From contig QIHU01000277.1 of NCBI GenBank assembly GCA_003231035.1, forward strand, positions 1 through 6,285: a stretch of 6,285 bases of DNA. The letters are read 5' to 3'. This DNA is from Acidobacteriota bacterium. Its GTDB lineage: Bacteria > Acidobacteriota > Thermoanaerobaculia > Multivoradales > SZUA-115. The number at the start of each line of letters is the position of its first letter. The first letter of the stretch is position 1. The notes beneath the pieces were generated by a model. The model was not told the origin of the DNA, did not search any database, and was given only the letters and a program-made list of their open reading frames with translations. Positions 6,055 through 6,285 of this stretch are shown here, in pieces. A program made the position numbers and the translations under genes.

Positions 6055-6285
6055 CTACGGTGTGGGCATGGTTGCCAGTGGGGGGGGCGGGCCATCGGCG
6101 TTGGACCGCGCCGCCGCCTGATCGTTCAGGATCCGCAGTGCTTCCAGAGTGGGCTGGTGATTGGGAGCCAGTTCGCGAGCGCGCGCGAAGAGGCCACGGG
6201 CCCCCGGTAGGTCTCCCCGGTTTAACAAGAGGTTGCCGTAGTTGAAATAGGCCAGGCTGAAGTAGGGCTCGATGCCGATTAACTG
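6055..6285 (-). CDS. C-terminal end of a TPR protein, first visible gene of the minus-strand operon
   Basis: This frame enters from the right edge and stops at TAG 6057-6055, giving 76 visible residues with the 5' end outside the window. About residues 5-40 match a TPR unit: EPYFSLAYFNYGNLLLNRGD is helix A, and ARGLFARARELAPNH is helix B with the usual A...A.ELAPN ending. A second helix (PTLEALRIL) follows, then a short disordered tail rich in Pro, Ala and Thr. Four of the prolines are encoded across a run of eight G on the plus strand. The stop lies 9 bp before the parvulin-like gene, so the two are very likely cotranscribed. What precedes the TPRs, including any membrane or catalytic domain, cannot be seen, so the function is open. 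Confidence 0.8.
   Translation of the reverse strand, partial: QLIGIEPYFSLAYFNYGNLLLNRGDLPGARGLFARARELAPNHQPTLEALRILNDQAAARSNADGPPPPLATMPTP

Noticed and set aside
2912..6285. Assigning the operon to a PEP-CTERM/exosortase or EPS system
   Set aside because: Only the general pairing of a parvulin lipoprotein with TPR proteins fits. No exosortase, glycosyltransferase or PEP-CTERM tail is visible in the window.

Overview
The window is GC-rich, densely coding bacterial DNA in which every recognisable product is an exported or surface-type protein. The mix is two CRTAC1-type FG-GAP/VCBS repeat proteins, a SurA/parvulin-like lipoprotein and two TPR proteins. This suits a Gram-negative phylum rich in ASPIC/UnbV and TPR proteins, such as Acidobacteriota, with Planctomycetota or Verrucomicrobiota as alternatives. 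That placement is inferred from family content only; there is no marker gene in the window. No RNA gene, CRISPR array, insertion sequence or recognisable terminator is visible.

Layout from left to right. (1) Positions 1-518, minus strand: the 5' third of a secreted CRTAC1-type protein that runs off the left edge. Its reading frame is broken by an exact 8-bp tandem duplication at 322-337; removing one copy restores a textbook CRTAC1 sequence. (2) Positions 519-629: a 111-bp divergent intergenic gap. (3) Positions 630-2915, plus strand: a complete 761-residue putative lipoprotein with an N-terminal TPR-like helical region, seven Ca-binding-type Asp loops that would fit a seven-bladed propeller, and a C-terminal ASPIC/UnbV domain. 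(4) Positions 2912-6285, minus strand: a tight three-gene run read right to left. It holds the C-terminus of a TPR protein (6055-6285), a 602-residue parvulin-type lipoprotein with an apparent internal duplication (4237-6045), and a 438-residue TPR lipoprotein (2912-4228). The gaps are 9 and 8 bp, so this is very probably one operon, with its promoter right of the window.

The plus-strand gene and the operon meet tail to tail and share one CTAG palindrome that supplies both stop codons, leaving no intergenic space for a terminator.

Working model (inference): a cell-envelope locus in which a lipid-anchored parvulin/SurA-like chaperone and TPR scaffolds act in folding or assembling exported proteins, possibly including the neighbouring Ca-loop propeller proteins. 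The combination of a parvulin lipoprotein and a TPR lipoprotein recalls exopolysaccharide/PEP-CTERM loci, but no exosortase, glycosyltransferase or PEP-CTERM tail is visible here.
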